Shown one piece after another: positions 45,422 to 57,600 of a stretch of 64,000 nt of DNA; position 1 is the stretch's first letter; every line of letters starts with the position of its first letter. The notes below the pieces were generated by a model. It ran no database searches and was not told the origin of the DNA. It saw only the letters and a program-made list of their open reading frames with translations. This DNA comes from Patiria pectinifera (taxonomy: Eukaryota; Echinodermata; Asteroidea; Valvatida; Asterinidae). The stretch spans positions 22,559,430 through 22,623,429 of the forward strand of contig CM057129.1 of assembly GCA_029964075.1 (NCBI GenBank). The letters run 5' to 3'. Both the position numbers and the translations under genes were made by a program.

Positions 45422-48400
45422 AAACAAGGGGGTGAATTTTTTTAAGATACTGGGACATGAAGGGATTGGACTATTAATGAGGAAAGATCTTTTCAGCAGA
45501 AGTGCTCATAAATACATCGACTTGAAATATTAAAAATTACCACCGATTGCAGAAATCGAAGGGGGTAGAGTGTGTCAAGCAAAGAACATTGAGCAATTTT
45601 CTTCAACACTACAGAAAAAGAAAATTGTGGCGAGCACTTCTGTCAACATCAAACCTAAACAATAACAACGTAGCAGTGGTGTGTCGCAAGTGTTTATTGT
45701 CTTGAAAATTGTATACCGGCCATGTCATGTGACTGTGGTACAAGTATAATGAAATAGAAAAGTTTGATAAAAGCTCAATCATAGTTAGACTTGCTACAGG
45801 CAACTACAACAAACCGACAAAATGTGAAAACATTTTTTTTTTAAGCAGACCTTTTTTTTTTCTTCAAACCAGTGTACGTGTTACAACCAACAAGCTACAG
45901 TGAAAACACCAACAGCTCACCCATCATTTCGTTAACAAATCTAAATGTGAAATTGTTCTGACAGAGTGCAGGCATACAAGAAAACTCAAAACAAGTCAAG
46001 CTCAATAAAAAAAATAAAAAATTAAATCCCATCCCGTAACCAAACTTCAAAACCCCAAAACGTAACGTAAGAGATAAAAAAAATTAAAAAATTAAAATGT
46101 AAACGCCAACAGATATATTTATTGATTCATGCTCCTATAATAAAGAAACAAACACTACTTGTGACAAAATGGAAAATGCGGTGGTGAAAACATTCTGAGC
46201 CATTTGAGACGAGAAATTTACAAGCTTGTGTAAAACGGTCACTCCATGAGCGCAGGCAGAATTATCGTTTACAAAGACAGTACAGACATTAACTTAATTG
46301 ACTGCATTTTAAACAAGCTGGTTCAACTTCTGCCATCCGGGGGTCATCATAAAATTTATTTTACGTCCCAATTTTGTCGAATTCAAAATGAGAAGATTAA
46401 TATCATCAAGATTAATATCAATCAGTTTGGCAACTGTTGAGCTTCAGATTAAACCCACTCTAAAAATAAAAAAATTCAGATTGCAAAAAAAGCAAAATGG
46501 ATCTCGCATACTGCCACACACAAGTTATATACCAAAAAACTGCTGACAGCATAGGCTCAGTTTGTTTGAAATACTCCGACTAAATTAACATCGGCGCTGT
46601 CTTGGGGAGCACACTCACTTTCCAAGTTGATCCCTGAAAGAACAGCTGTTGCTGCACAATGCCCTGTGTATTACACACCCCAAAACCACAAGATGATTAG
46701 TGGCAGAGTCAACAATAACGATCTAATTGAAATCATGGTCAATTAAAGGTGCTTCTGTGGATGTGTGCTGTGGACTACAGTACATGTACATATGCGGTTT
46801 ATATAGTGTTGAATGAGTGGAAAAAATCAATACGAACAACAAAGGCTTTGACAAATAATGCTAAATAAAAAAAGAAATCCCACAATCCCTAACAAAATTT
46901 GATATAATTTATTATTATTAGGCCTTATGTAAACATACATAAACTAAAAGGGTTGGATGGATCATTCTTCAAAGACTTGCTGAAAGATGTAATTATAAAA
47001 AGAAGAAAAATTATATAACAGCATGCACCACCCAAAAAATTGGGAATAAAATTAACAGAATTAACTGAAACATCAAATTTTCTTTCAAACCCACATGTAT
47101 GTAAAAAGTTAGTATTATTTTGCAACTGCGGTATTTTACTGCTACTGTGACTGAGAACCGTTAAATCTTTTTCGAAGCAATTGCTACAGTCCCATTATTC
47201 CAACCCATTGCGAAATACAATAATCAATGGTTCAAATCGAAGGTTTAAATATTAACTTATCAACCATCAAGCGACAAACAAACATTAAACACAAAACCAC
47301 ATACAGATATCAATCGCCCGAAGCTGAGAAGCAGTTAGACAAACATGATTTATATTCCCTGCCACTTATATTGGTTTTATTCCTTAGTCTCCAATTGATA
47401 CCGCCCTCTTTATGAGATGAAATTTCCTTTTGGCCCTTGTTTCCTTGGTAACTGGCCAACCCTATATGCAAATAAATTCTCTTTGAGCCCCGATAAAAAC
47501 TTGTTTGCTCGTCTGGCAGCATTAGCAGCTTGAAACCACTGATAACCCTAACCCTCATATTTAGGGAGAAGAAAAAAAACCTAACTAATATCCAAAAAGT
47601 GACTGCGTTATCAAAGATCGTATAGTATTACTGTTTTATTGAACATGTACATTTGGACAGACGTTTTATCTACTGGTGCTGTGGTTTAACAACGTAGTTG
47701 AGACAAAGGATTGTACTATTTTACTTTGTCTCGAGGTCATGTGTACTTAAAGACCTATTGTATTGCTAATTTCGCTGAAAAGCTGTGCCAAACAAATCAA
47801 AAACCGATATCCACTGGCTTAATGTACTCAATGTATTTAATGTATCCCATCGTGGAAAATAAAAATTAGGGACCATTTGAAATGGTATGCGTACAGGATA
47901 CGTACAATGAGTTGGAAAAAGTTGCTTGTTACGTCACAATATTTTGCATGATTATTTCATTTGGCAAATTATTGGCAATGTGCATTTCAAATCAAAATGT
48001 TAATATAAACATATATGTGGGTTTAGTGAAATAACCACACCAAACTAGTGATGTAATTCAGGTAGTTTTTTCAAGCTGCATAATGTATCCCATACACGCA
48101 TCATTTTCCAATGATCCACAGTATTCATTTTAATAAAGCACTGCCTAATAGCCAAACACAAATTAATTTCTCAATAAACCCATAAATAATGAAAATAAGT
48201 TTTTACCATTCGCTACCATTTTTTTTTTACCCAGGCCCAGACTCAAACAAACACACATACATGTAGCGACCATGGCATAAGCTGGATTCCAATTGTCTCT
48301 GTACACGTACCTTTTGTTAATTACAACATAGCAATCATATTGAGCTTTGTCCTTTACAAATTGACCTGTCCACTTATAACAAGCCTAATTGGTTGTTAAA

Positions 48401-51400
48401 CAAACGTTGCAGGCTATACTTGCATAATAGTAGTCTTATCTCAACAAGTTTCCTTGGAAGAAAACTCGTCAAGTACACTCTTGAAGTACATGCAGGCTTT
48501 AATACAGACATGCAAGTTCCTGGTTTAATTCCAGTTTGAACAGCCCAAGTCCCATGCTTTCTGTAAATTGAATTATCACTCATTTGAAAAAAAATGTGTT
48601 TAATGAGGTGAAGCCGCTGTCTCCATCTGCCGTCTGCACTCCAATTCCTGGTCGGTTTTCTGTCAATTTCGTTTTGTCTTCCCTTTGTTTCAAAATGCAA
48701 AGATTAATGCGAAACAGCTACATTTATTTCCATGTTTCATCCCCCCCCCTTCAGACAGCATTATTAAAACACAACTGAGCTGTCTTGTTCATTTCGGGAG
48801 GTCTGCTTTTTGTGTTTCTCAGAAACTTGTGCATTTTTTTTTGCAGAGATAAAGAGAGAGGAAACTGTCAAACTTACGGAAAAATGTGGAAACGCCGACT
48901 GTTGCTGAGAAAGAAACAAAAGATAACAGCCTACATGAGAAGGTGGTTGAGCTGGGCCTGAGTTGGGTAATGGGCACAGTGGGTGTCAGGGCAACAGTTT
49001 TGGAACTTTTCTCCCAGTTTCTTTGATTCTTTTAAAACATTTTCACTGGGTTTTTTTTCCTTCTGATTTTCCTATGATTCTGTAGTAAAAAAAAAAGGTC
49101 ATATAAAAGTATCCTTACTTCAGATCTTCAGACATTTTTGTTTCATTAACTTGGGGAGGAAACTCGTGCTGTTCTTTCTTGGCCTTATACTCACGTAAAA
49201 GCAGAAGCCCAACTTGTACTTGCACTCAAAAAGACGTTTTTTCTGAATTGTTCATATGCTGATTCTTTGATAGCATCATTAAAAACGTTTTTGGTCTACG
49301 TGGCCATAATTCTGAAGGTCCGAACTCTTCGAAGCTTCTTTTTATTCAGAGATTTTTTATCATCTGAAGTTTTTTTTTCTTCAGGTTGGTTGCTGAAGCA
49401 TCCCTGAGATTACTTGGGGGACTGGATGTAAAAACCATCGGAAAAGGTAATTTTCTTTGCTCGGCAGACCAAGAGCCCCACTTATAAACTTGCTTTCACA
49501 AAAATGGCAAATTTAGACCCTCTCAAATGAAACCCGCAACTATTTTTAACCTTTCACATTTTGGGATTAGTGAACCAAAGATAAATTCAACCGCCGCGAA
49601 ATGCAAACATATTGGGGGCTCTATTGTCTAAAATACCTTCCTTTCACAAAATTCAAAAACAAGGCAAAATACCCACCGAGTTTTTTCAATTTTTTTTTTC
49701 CGATTCACTAAACTGAATCGGGCCAAACAATCGTAGTGAATTTTACAATCACTGGCCATGAAGAACAGGGCGAAATTCCTCACCGCCTTAGTCAAGGTAT
49801 CGAATCGGTTTCACTTCAGTTGGCTGCACCGAGTGAATGGAAAGCAGCCACTAAACCACAGGCATTCACAGACTTAAATTAAAAATATCCCACGTCAACC
49901 AAATTCAAAAATGGGTCTGAAATTGCTCAGGCCTCTGCGTCATACTTGTTTTTAAGATTTCAGTTCATTTCAGGTCCTTTCAGGAAAGGATTTGGGGAAT
50001 TGCAGGGAAAGGGTTTGTAGTTTACAAGGTACTGTCCCTATCCTTAAATTAAGGATAATTATGTGACCCTCTAAGCATAAAAAAACAGTCACTTGAACCA
50101 ACTTTTGAGGCTCACTGGAAAGGATATTGAATGAGCTTTCCAATGATGTATAGAATATGGGAATCTGACAGAGTTATAGGTATTTTCAGTTCCCAAATTT
50201 TCAGTGATACTCTATATTATAGACTGTATTATATGCTGTATTTAAAAAAACACGGCTTTGCGACTTTTGACCGGTTTTGTGCTGGAGGGCACATATATTA
50301 ATATTTTGGGTCAAGCTTTTAAGAACTCCAAATATGTTTTCTTTACTCAATCTTGTCCCATGTAAAATGGCCGGATATACCCCATTTAACGGGAAGATAT
50401 CTACCGTGGGATCTAGACTCCATGTACCTCTGTCTGTGGAGGAAGGAAAAAGTCTGACCTGGGCTTTTTCCTATGGGCAGATCCGACTCATGGTTATCAA
50501 CAACCGATGGTTTGGTCAGGATTTGGTTAAGAGTGTAGGATGTGAGTGTAGAATTAATTTTAAAAAGTGGTCAGGTGGGGGAATATGCGGTCAGGGAAGG
50601 ACTCCCCAGGTATAGTAGCCTTGGTTCAGGACTGGATTTGGATTCCCTAAAGCAGCCTGTCCTGGGCCTAGTTTCTTGGCTTTGCTTACAGTTTGCAAAA
50701 AATCCCTGCTTACTATAGCAGAACAAATTCCGTGCTTACGGTAAGCGTATTTCATGCCTTAGAGAGGAATTTTGGCTTATGCGCATGCGATTCTGTGCTT
50801 GCAGGGTCAGCACAGAATTTTTCTGCTGGTGCGGTTAGCACAAAATGGTGATCGTAAGCATGGAATTCTGTGGTTAGCAGCGCCACAAAATTGGGCTCAG
50901 ATCCCTGGCAAGTGCAGGCAAGGCCGCTATCAACAAGATGAATCAAAACCAGACTTGGGAACGTTGGCAATGGGACCCAAGACATTCCAAGCAAACCTCA
51001 CAGGCGCCAGCTATGTCCAAGCAAAGGCAAATGTGAGAGATAAGCTTAAAATGTGTCTTGGGTCCCACTGTCAAAGCTCCTAAGGTTGGATTTGATTATC
51101 TTTTTGATGGGGCCCTCAACCAATGTGATCGGTTAACTGCTTTTGTAAATAAAGAGGGGAACAAATTTTTTTTTCAGTCTTGGATCAAGACTACAGGTAC
51201 CTTATGCAGATGTGTCGTAGTAGGGCTGTTGTAGGATCGTGCTCACATGTACATGTACACCTCCCTAAATGCTATACCTCCCTTGTGAGATATGGAGGGA
51301 ATCATGTAACATATTCACTTTGTTGGGAGAAGCACGTTCTTTGTACATGCAACAAATAATTTGCATGACAGAGACTTTCAAGTGCTTCAAATTAATTTTA

Positions 51401-51614
51401 GAGGTCATACAACCATTCTTAGCGTGCTGTTTAGTTCAGATAGTATAAGCTAAATCCCTCAGGTCAAAATGCACAATTGAAAAACAAATGCTTAAAAAAC
51501 ACCAATCAAAGCTCCTTAAATTAAACAAAAGAGATTTGTATACTGTTGATTAAAAGACGCGTTAAAAGTGGACAAATTGACAAAACGGGTTTGAGAACAT
51601 GAATCGGGACTCAC
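45422..51614 (-). other. Groucho intron following the HQQQ exon (left end at gap)
   Basis: No QQQLQ-type exon or WD40 exon was found. It contains A/T-rich stretches and several non-repetitive segments: 46560-46760 (GATGATTAGTGG, GGTCAATTAAAGG), 47160-47480 (TATGCAAATAAATTC, an octamer-like word), 48590-48780 and 49720-49870. 50690-50890 looks like a common palindromic dispersed repeat (GCTTATGCGCATGCG, GCACAGAAT). Confidence 0.6.
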
Positions 51615-51689
51615 CCCAATGATGGCGTTGAGTTCGGTCATTGTGACCTGCTTAGCTCTCTCCACAGCCGCTGCAACTTGCTGTTGGTG
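51615..51689 (-). CDS. TLE: Groucho/TLE exon HQQQ…NAIIG
   Basis: Minus strand: 75 nt after acceptor cccctcgcag, donor gtgagt. Encodes [15 protein letters not shown] and [10 protein letters not shown], the second amphipathic helix of the Q domain. In other animals the next exon begins with a glutamine-rich QQQLQ-type motif and enters the GP region; no such exon is visible between here and the assembly gap, nor in the rest of the window. Confidence 0.95.
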
Positions 51690-54600
51690 CTGCGAGGGGA
51701 AAACATGACAAGGCAGCAAGGCCTAGTAAAGTTGGCTTCTGAGCGCAGACAATTCGTGTCAATGGATTCAGAATGGCTACTCACCGGAAGTCTTGTCATG
51801 CATCTAATCTACTCAATGGGCCTTAGCCCATTCATTGGTGTAATTGGGAATCAGAAATGTACAGACCAATCCGGGCATGTTATCAATTCTATCGCGAAGG
51901 CCCCCTTCAATGGTGAAAGCATTGTGCTAGCTATTGTTCAGATAATCCGTTACAGGACATGTTGCTTTGTACAATAGCACGCGCAGTGGATTCTCCATTG
52001 AAGGGGGCCACGTGCGTGTATAACTGTGATCACGTGCCTGGATTCGTCTTATAAGGAAAGTGTGGACATTTTAAACTGAAAAATTTAATTTCTCTGTGGA
52101 ATGTAAGACTTACCTCTTGTGAGAGAAATGGGATGATTTGTACACAGATTGCGTTGAGACGCTTGGCAATTTCTGTCTGTAAACGGAATATTAAAAGAAG
52201 TTAACAGATTTGTTAATTTCTCCACACTTTATGATTGAACAGTGATTAAACCTTAATGATTGAATAGTGCCATTTTAAATTATTTGTGGGCACGCATTTT
52301 TCAATTCTGCTACTACAAGCATTGGCTGCATTTGTCAAATTCATTCCAGTCCCAGAATTTTTTTATTTTCTTGGGGAATAGGAATTCAGTCTTTGCGGTA
52401 ATTACAATATCTGAACCCCAGAATCAATCGCGGTCGATTGCGGTGAAGACAAGTATGCGCGAAAGAGAGCAGGAATTCCAGGTCACCTCCGTTAGGATGA
52501 TGTAGACCCCAGCGCTGTAATTACAGCAAAGGAAAAAAGGTGACATGACAGAAAAGCTAACAAAGAAAAGAAACCTGAAAGAAAAAAAAACCTGGAATGT
52601 GTAAATAGAGCATGACCGATCAATCAACACGCTGGATTGATGATCAGTTGCTTTCCCTGTGGCAGGGCTCATGCTGCATGGCTTACAGCCTCACACTCCC
52701 CTAATGACAAGTTTTTTCGGTTCAGTCCCCGAGGAGGGGATAGTTTGCTTGATCTAAATCTGTCCTGCCTTTCATTGGACCATGATCCAAACCGCCAACT
52801 ATCCTCATGGCACAAACTATCCGAGTTGAGATGTCAAATGCGGAGACGGAGCCTGCTCACTTTAATTGGGTTTGCTTTTTTCTTTTCTTTCTCTCCTGCG
52901 ATCTGGCAAACCGTGATTTACATGTAGATGTAATCAGTCTCACCTCTGCACTTTTGACTGGATAAATTGACTTCTGAAGTACACATCATGGTTCTCCAAG
53001 AGTGGTGGATATTATTATAAAGAAGGGCGAGTACCCATACTATATTTGGAAAGTAAAGGCGGTGTCGATAATTGTAGAGCACCGCAGCAAAATTATTACG
53101 GTGCTCGACACACGGGATGGTACGTGGGTTCAATGCCGACGTGGGACATGGTGCTTGTGGTCTTGGGCAAGACACTTTACTACAATTGCCTCTCTCCATC
53201 CAGGTGTATTAAATGGTTACATGTAAGGGTACAGATCTGGAGCTGCTCAGCAAAACGATCTGATGGCCTGTAGAATGGGTAGTAACTGTGAAGTGCTTCA
53301 ACTTGGTAATCAAACAGAGATTTTTACTTATCAGGGATACATAAACGTCACTCTAGGTTGCTCTAGGATCCACCACTTCTCAAAAGCAGAACTGACCAAT
53401 GGACAGGCAGGAAGACAAGACATTGCAGGCATTACAGTGCTTCTGTCTCCATGGAAACTGTTTCCCATTCCAGTGACAGCTACACATAGCAGCCTAGCAC
53501 CCAGGACTGCCCCCCCCCCCAACGGTGAGCTATGAGATAGTGCTCCCAGCCCTCAAGAAGGCCCTTCAATTACATCCAGAAAAAAAATCCTCTAAACCCT
53601 CCAATTCTGGCCGGGCCACCGACCGTACAGAAGTAAAAGACAAGTTCCGACGGCCGGCCTAATCCCGCAGGCTGTAAACAGCTAAATGGACGTGCTCTGA
53701 TTCCCAAGAGAAGGTCTTCGCAAGGAGAATTTCAAACACTGGCGCTTTCTTCATCCATTGATCAGGACTTGCCGGCTTAATTTGAAAGCCGACGAGGAGG
53801 AGGAAAAAAACCCATTATACTTCAAGGAGTGATTTTTTTGCTTGACTGGCTTGACATTTCTTCTTTTTTTTCTGCTCTTAATTTTCCTGTGGGATTTTCC
53901 CGAAATTTAATCAACGTTATCAAAAAATAATCCTATTTCAGAACCTCAATTAAGGCAGAGGATTTACAAGCCGCCAGAGACTGTAACAATGAATATGTTC
54001 AAAACAATAATCGGCTGACAAGGAATTTTTGAAACAGATTTTTGGTTTTTTTGAGATATGCAGCACGAGCATGTTCACGTTACAAAAGCTCTTAGGACCA
54101 GTGTCTATACAGGAAAGGTTAAAAATATTCAAATTATATAACTGAGTGACATGAATTATATTATTTGGAAGAACATTAGTTGTTAAAGTTTGTCAACTGA
54201 AAAAAAAAAGACAAAAAATTCCCAATACAGTTAACTTGGCATTTTTATTTTTATGTCGGTGATACATGGAACAAAATATGCAGTTCCTGAAAATATTGCC
54301 ATGTCTTGTTTTGCTTGGGGAACTTCTCAAAGACATGAAATATGCCCTTTTTACCATTAATTTTTTTTTTTTTACCGTTGTAAAAAACGTTTCAGAAAGG
54401 TCAGAATGTTTCTACATGTTTTATTTCTTATTAAATATGTATTTATTTTTCTATTGCTGAATGTCATCGTTGGCACATGACTGTGCACTGTTTTGATTCA
54501 CCCAAACCACTGGTGACAACAAAGAAAGTCACACTCCAAGACACACCTTCATCATCCTGACATTGGCATTATTTCCAGGTACAATGAAAGCACAACAAAC

Positions 54601-57600
54601 AAAAGTGCCTCCAGCAAAATAAAAACGACGATGTGTACTTTACAATTTGCATAAGTTTCTCGTGAAGCCATTTGACACGCAAGAGAAGTCCAAGCGTTCC
54701 TTTCCGTCTACACGTGTACGCCTACCCCCTTTCTTTCCTCCCACTAACCAAATGCACATGTACAAATATGCATTTTTTTGTTGTCATGGAGCGTGACGGT
54801 CACGCGCAGTTACCCGTCCGTGGCCATTAACGGGAAAATACGAGACCATGGTCCTCCAGACTGTGTATCACCGTCATCTGTCTTCATACAACCCTGCCCG
54901 TGTTACAAGCCAAAAAAAAAAAAAAAAAAGGGTCTGGTTTCAGTCCCCGGTTTCGCATGGCTAATCATGGGTGGTATTCCCCAAGCATCAGCTATTACTA
55001 TGCTGCTAAGGGCTGGTTCACACCCTCATTATACATGGCCAGGCAGCCGTGGCGCATCCACTAATATATTAATGAAAAGCGTTGCATTGCCGGCCATGCA
55101 TATCTGCTTGCTCCATCTCTGGTGTGGCCCTGGATGGATATAGACGCAGCGGAGCATGCTGAAGCATTTACTTGCTGAGTCTGCGCGTCCTAGTGAGAAC
55201 CGCTCACCGTTCACTGTTTTTTTTTTTTGGCGTTAATTACGCTCAAATGCACTGGGAGGGGTTTTGTGCTTCGCAACAAAAATGTGCGCGACTTGAAATA
55301 GAACAGTTCATACAAATGGGACCGTAATGGTGCTATAATGTGTTGGCTGACCCAATCACTGTTCTATGCCATTGCATACTTATGGCCTCGTTTCATTAAA
55401 CATTAGCACATTGTGTTGGGGGGGGGGAGGGGGAAATTATGTTGAATAAATTGAACTCATAATGTTGTGCGTGAACGTCTGAAATTTCACATTGCTGTTT
55501 TTTATTGTGTTTTGGTTGACAGTACATGAATTTCACAAGTGCAATCAGTTTTCAACACTAACAAATTGCACTCCTGATTTTATCAAAAGAAAAGGAAGAA
55601 TTAACTTACAGAACATTATTGAATATATCAAAATAAATTGAACTTGTTTTATTACGTTATTTACAGCAATTTCTCTTTGTCAAATATGCTTTAGCACCAC
55701 CAACAGTCCCCAACCTCACAAAAAAAAATATGGAAAAATACCATGTGCATTCACTTTACGAACTTCAGGCCTTAGAGGTAAATTAATCAATTTCATTTTT
55801 TTTCCCTTGTTTTTTTTTTCTGTGGGGGAAAGGGGATCTGTAGTGAAGGCTCTTCACACAGTATCCTTTGAGACAAATGACCTAATAAAGACCCACTCCG
55901 GTCGTCTGGTTACAAACCAATCAAATTTAATAGCGGGGCAGGCGGATCGCTGCTGGTTTTTCGTGTCCACTCTGGAACCTCGGTGAGAGCACTGCTCCCG
56001 GTCCTACGAGTGCATATCTTTCAATAGTGTTTTCGCTCGGGAAAATGAAGTCAGGACAGGCCATGAGAGGTGTCCAGTGACCACGTCAAGCAGGTTTCGG
56101 GTGGCGCACCTACGGGGCAACAAGGTGCTCGTGCCACATCTCAATTGTTTTCGCAAGAGCTCGTAGCATGGGCAATGGCCCACCAGCTTTTGTTTTTATT
56201 ACATGTCCACGGGCCAATGTTTCGGCTGAGACATTTCGTTGCCTGCCGCACGTGTATCGAATGGTTTTAATTTTCAACAACTTGTACTTGTCTTCTGGTC
56301 GACTTCCAGTACTACACAGGAATCTCCAAACTAAAAAGACAACTTTCAGGACTTCATTTTTTAAAATTTTTTAAAGGGTAAATTATCAGCCCTTTTGATT
56401 TCTTTTGAAATCTGAGATAATTTTTGGAATTCAAGTTCTGAGAAAACTTAAAAGCTCACCTGTGAATTCTACACAATTCCACAATTTTTTTGCGCGCTGT
56501 GTTAAAAAAACTATTACACAAAACAAAAAAAATTGCAGATGAAGGTGTCTAGAATGGCTCAAACTAGCCCTCCACAAAGTCCCTTCTCTTATGGCTAGAC
56601 CAAGTAAAATTCATGCCAACTTAATCCTACGAGATGCAAGTTACATTTTCGGAACAATTCCAGACATTTTTTCAAGCCGCACTCGATCATTGTGAAGTCC
56701 AGCTGCTTACAAGGAAGCTTTCATGTTCCGTTTCCCCTGCCTTGAATTTTTTTTTAGTAAATTACAGCTTTTCCCCATCTTTTTGCTCTAAAAATACCAG
56801 GTTCGGTGTACTTGAGAAAACCAGTCGGCACTGCCTTGTGTTTCTGCCTGCATGCATGCGCGGCATTCAATTCACACTTCATGAAGTGAACCATGGGAGT
56901 ATGACGGAGTGGGCCGTCGTGCTTGGCCAACCAACCTCGTTTGTTGCCATCTTCAAAAAGAGGTGTTGGGGAGAAGGGGGGGGGGAGGATCTGAGAGTGC
57001 GGACTGGGGCATGACGGACAGACATCTGCTGGAGAATTTGAATTTCTGTCTGCCAGTGATTAAGTAGAACCACTTGTATTCAAACCTAGGAAGATGCTCC
57101 TTGTTTTTTGTTAAAATGGCCTGTGTTTTAACAAGCACTTTCAAAGCATAAACTGTCCACAATTTGGAACCCTAACCCCAGGCATTGTTGCTAGGCTGCA
57201 TCCTCGATCCTTCCACATACCCCAACTGTCTCTATGTAAGAATTAGAAACATGTACAGCATCAATCTTTCGAAATCATCCGTTATTTCTTGAATTTGTTA
57301 ATGAACTTTGAGGGTGACCACTGTCTCGTTCCTTGAAAATCCTCCAACAATAATCACTGGCAGTGCGCACGATATTCCAGAAACAGTGCGAATGATATCC
57401 AGTATAATCTTGTAGGTATACTAAGGCCTGCATTTACGCATAAGCAAGCATAAGCAAGTAAAACAATACAAGGTACAGCGTTGAGACCTTGAAGCCATAC
57501 ATCCTCTAAAATCAGCAGGCGCTTTATAAGCACATATTTAGCCTCAATCCCTCTAAAATCTTCGGAGAGCACCTTGGTTGATTTCAAAGGATTGAGGAGG

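Noticed and set aside
44727-45533. Long open frames of 185-243 codons on both strands
   Set aside because: They exist only because the 500-N gap contains no stop codons.
48850-48960. Open frame after a TTTTTTTTGCAG acceptor (starts DKERGNCQTYGKMWKRRLLL)
   Set aside because: Basic low-complexity composition, stop soon after, no partner exon.
49385-49446. Exon-like 62 nt on the + strand (pyrimidine tract, AG, open LVAEASLRLLGGLDVKTIGK, then gtaatt)
   Set aside because: No neighbouring exons and no recognised family; lies in a Groucho intron and is short enough to be chance.
51516-51719. 67-codon minus-strand frame through the HQQQ exon
   Set aside because: Only 51615-51689 is coding; the rest reads into introns beyond clear splice sites.
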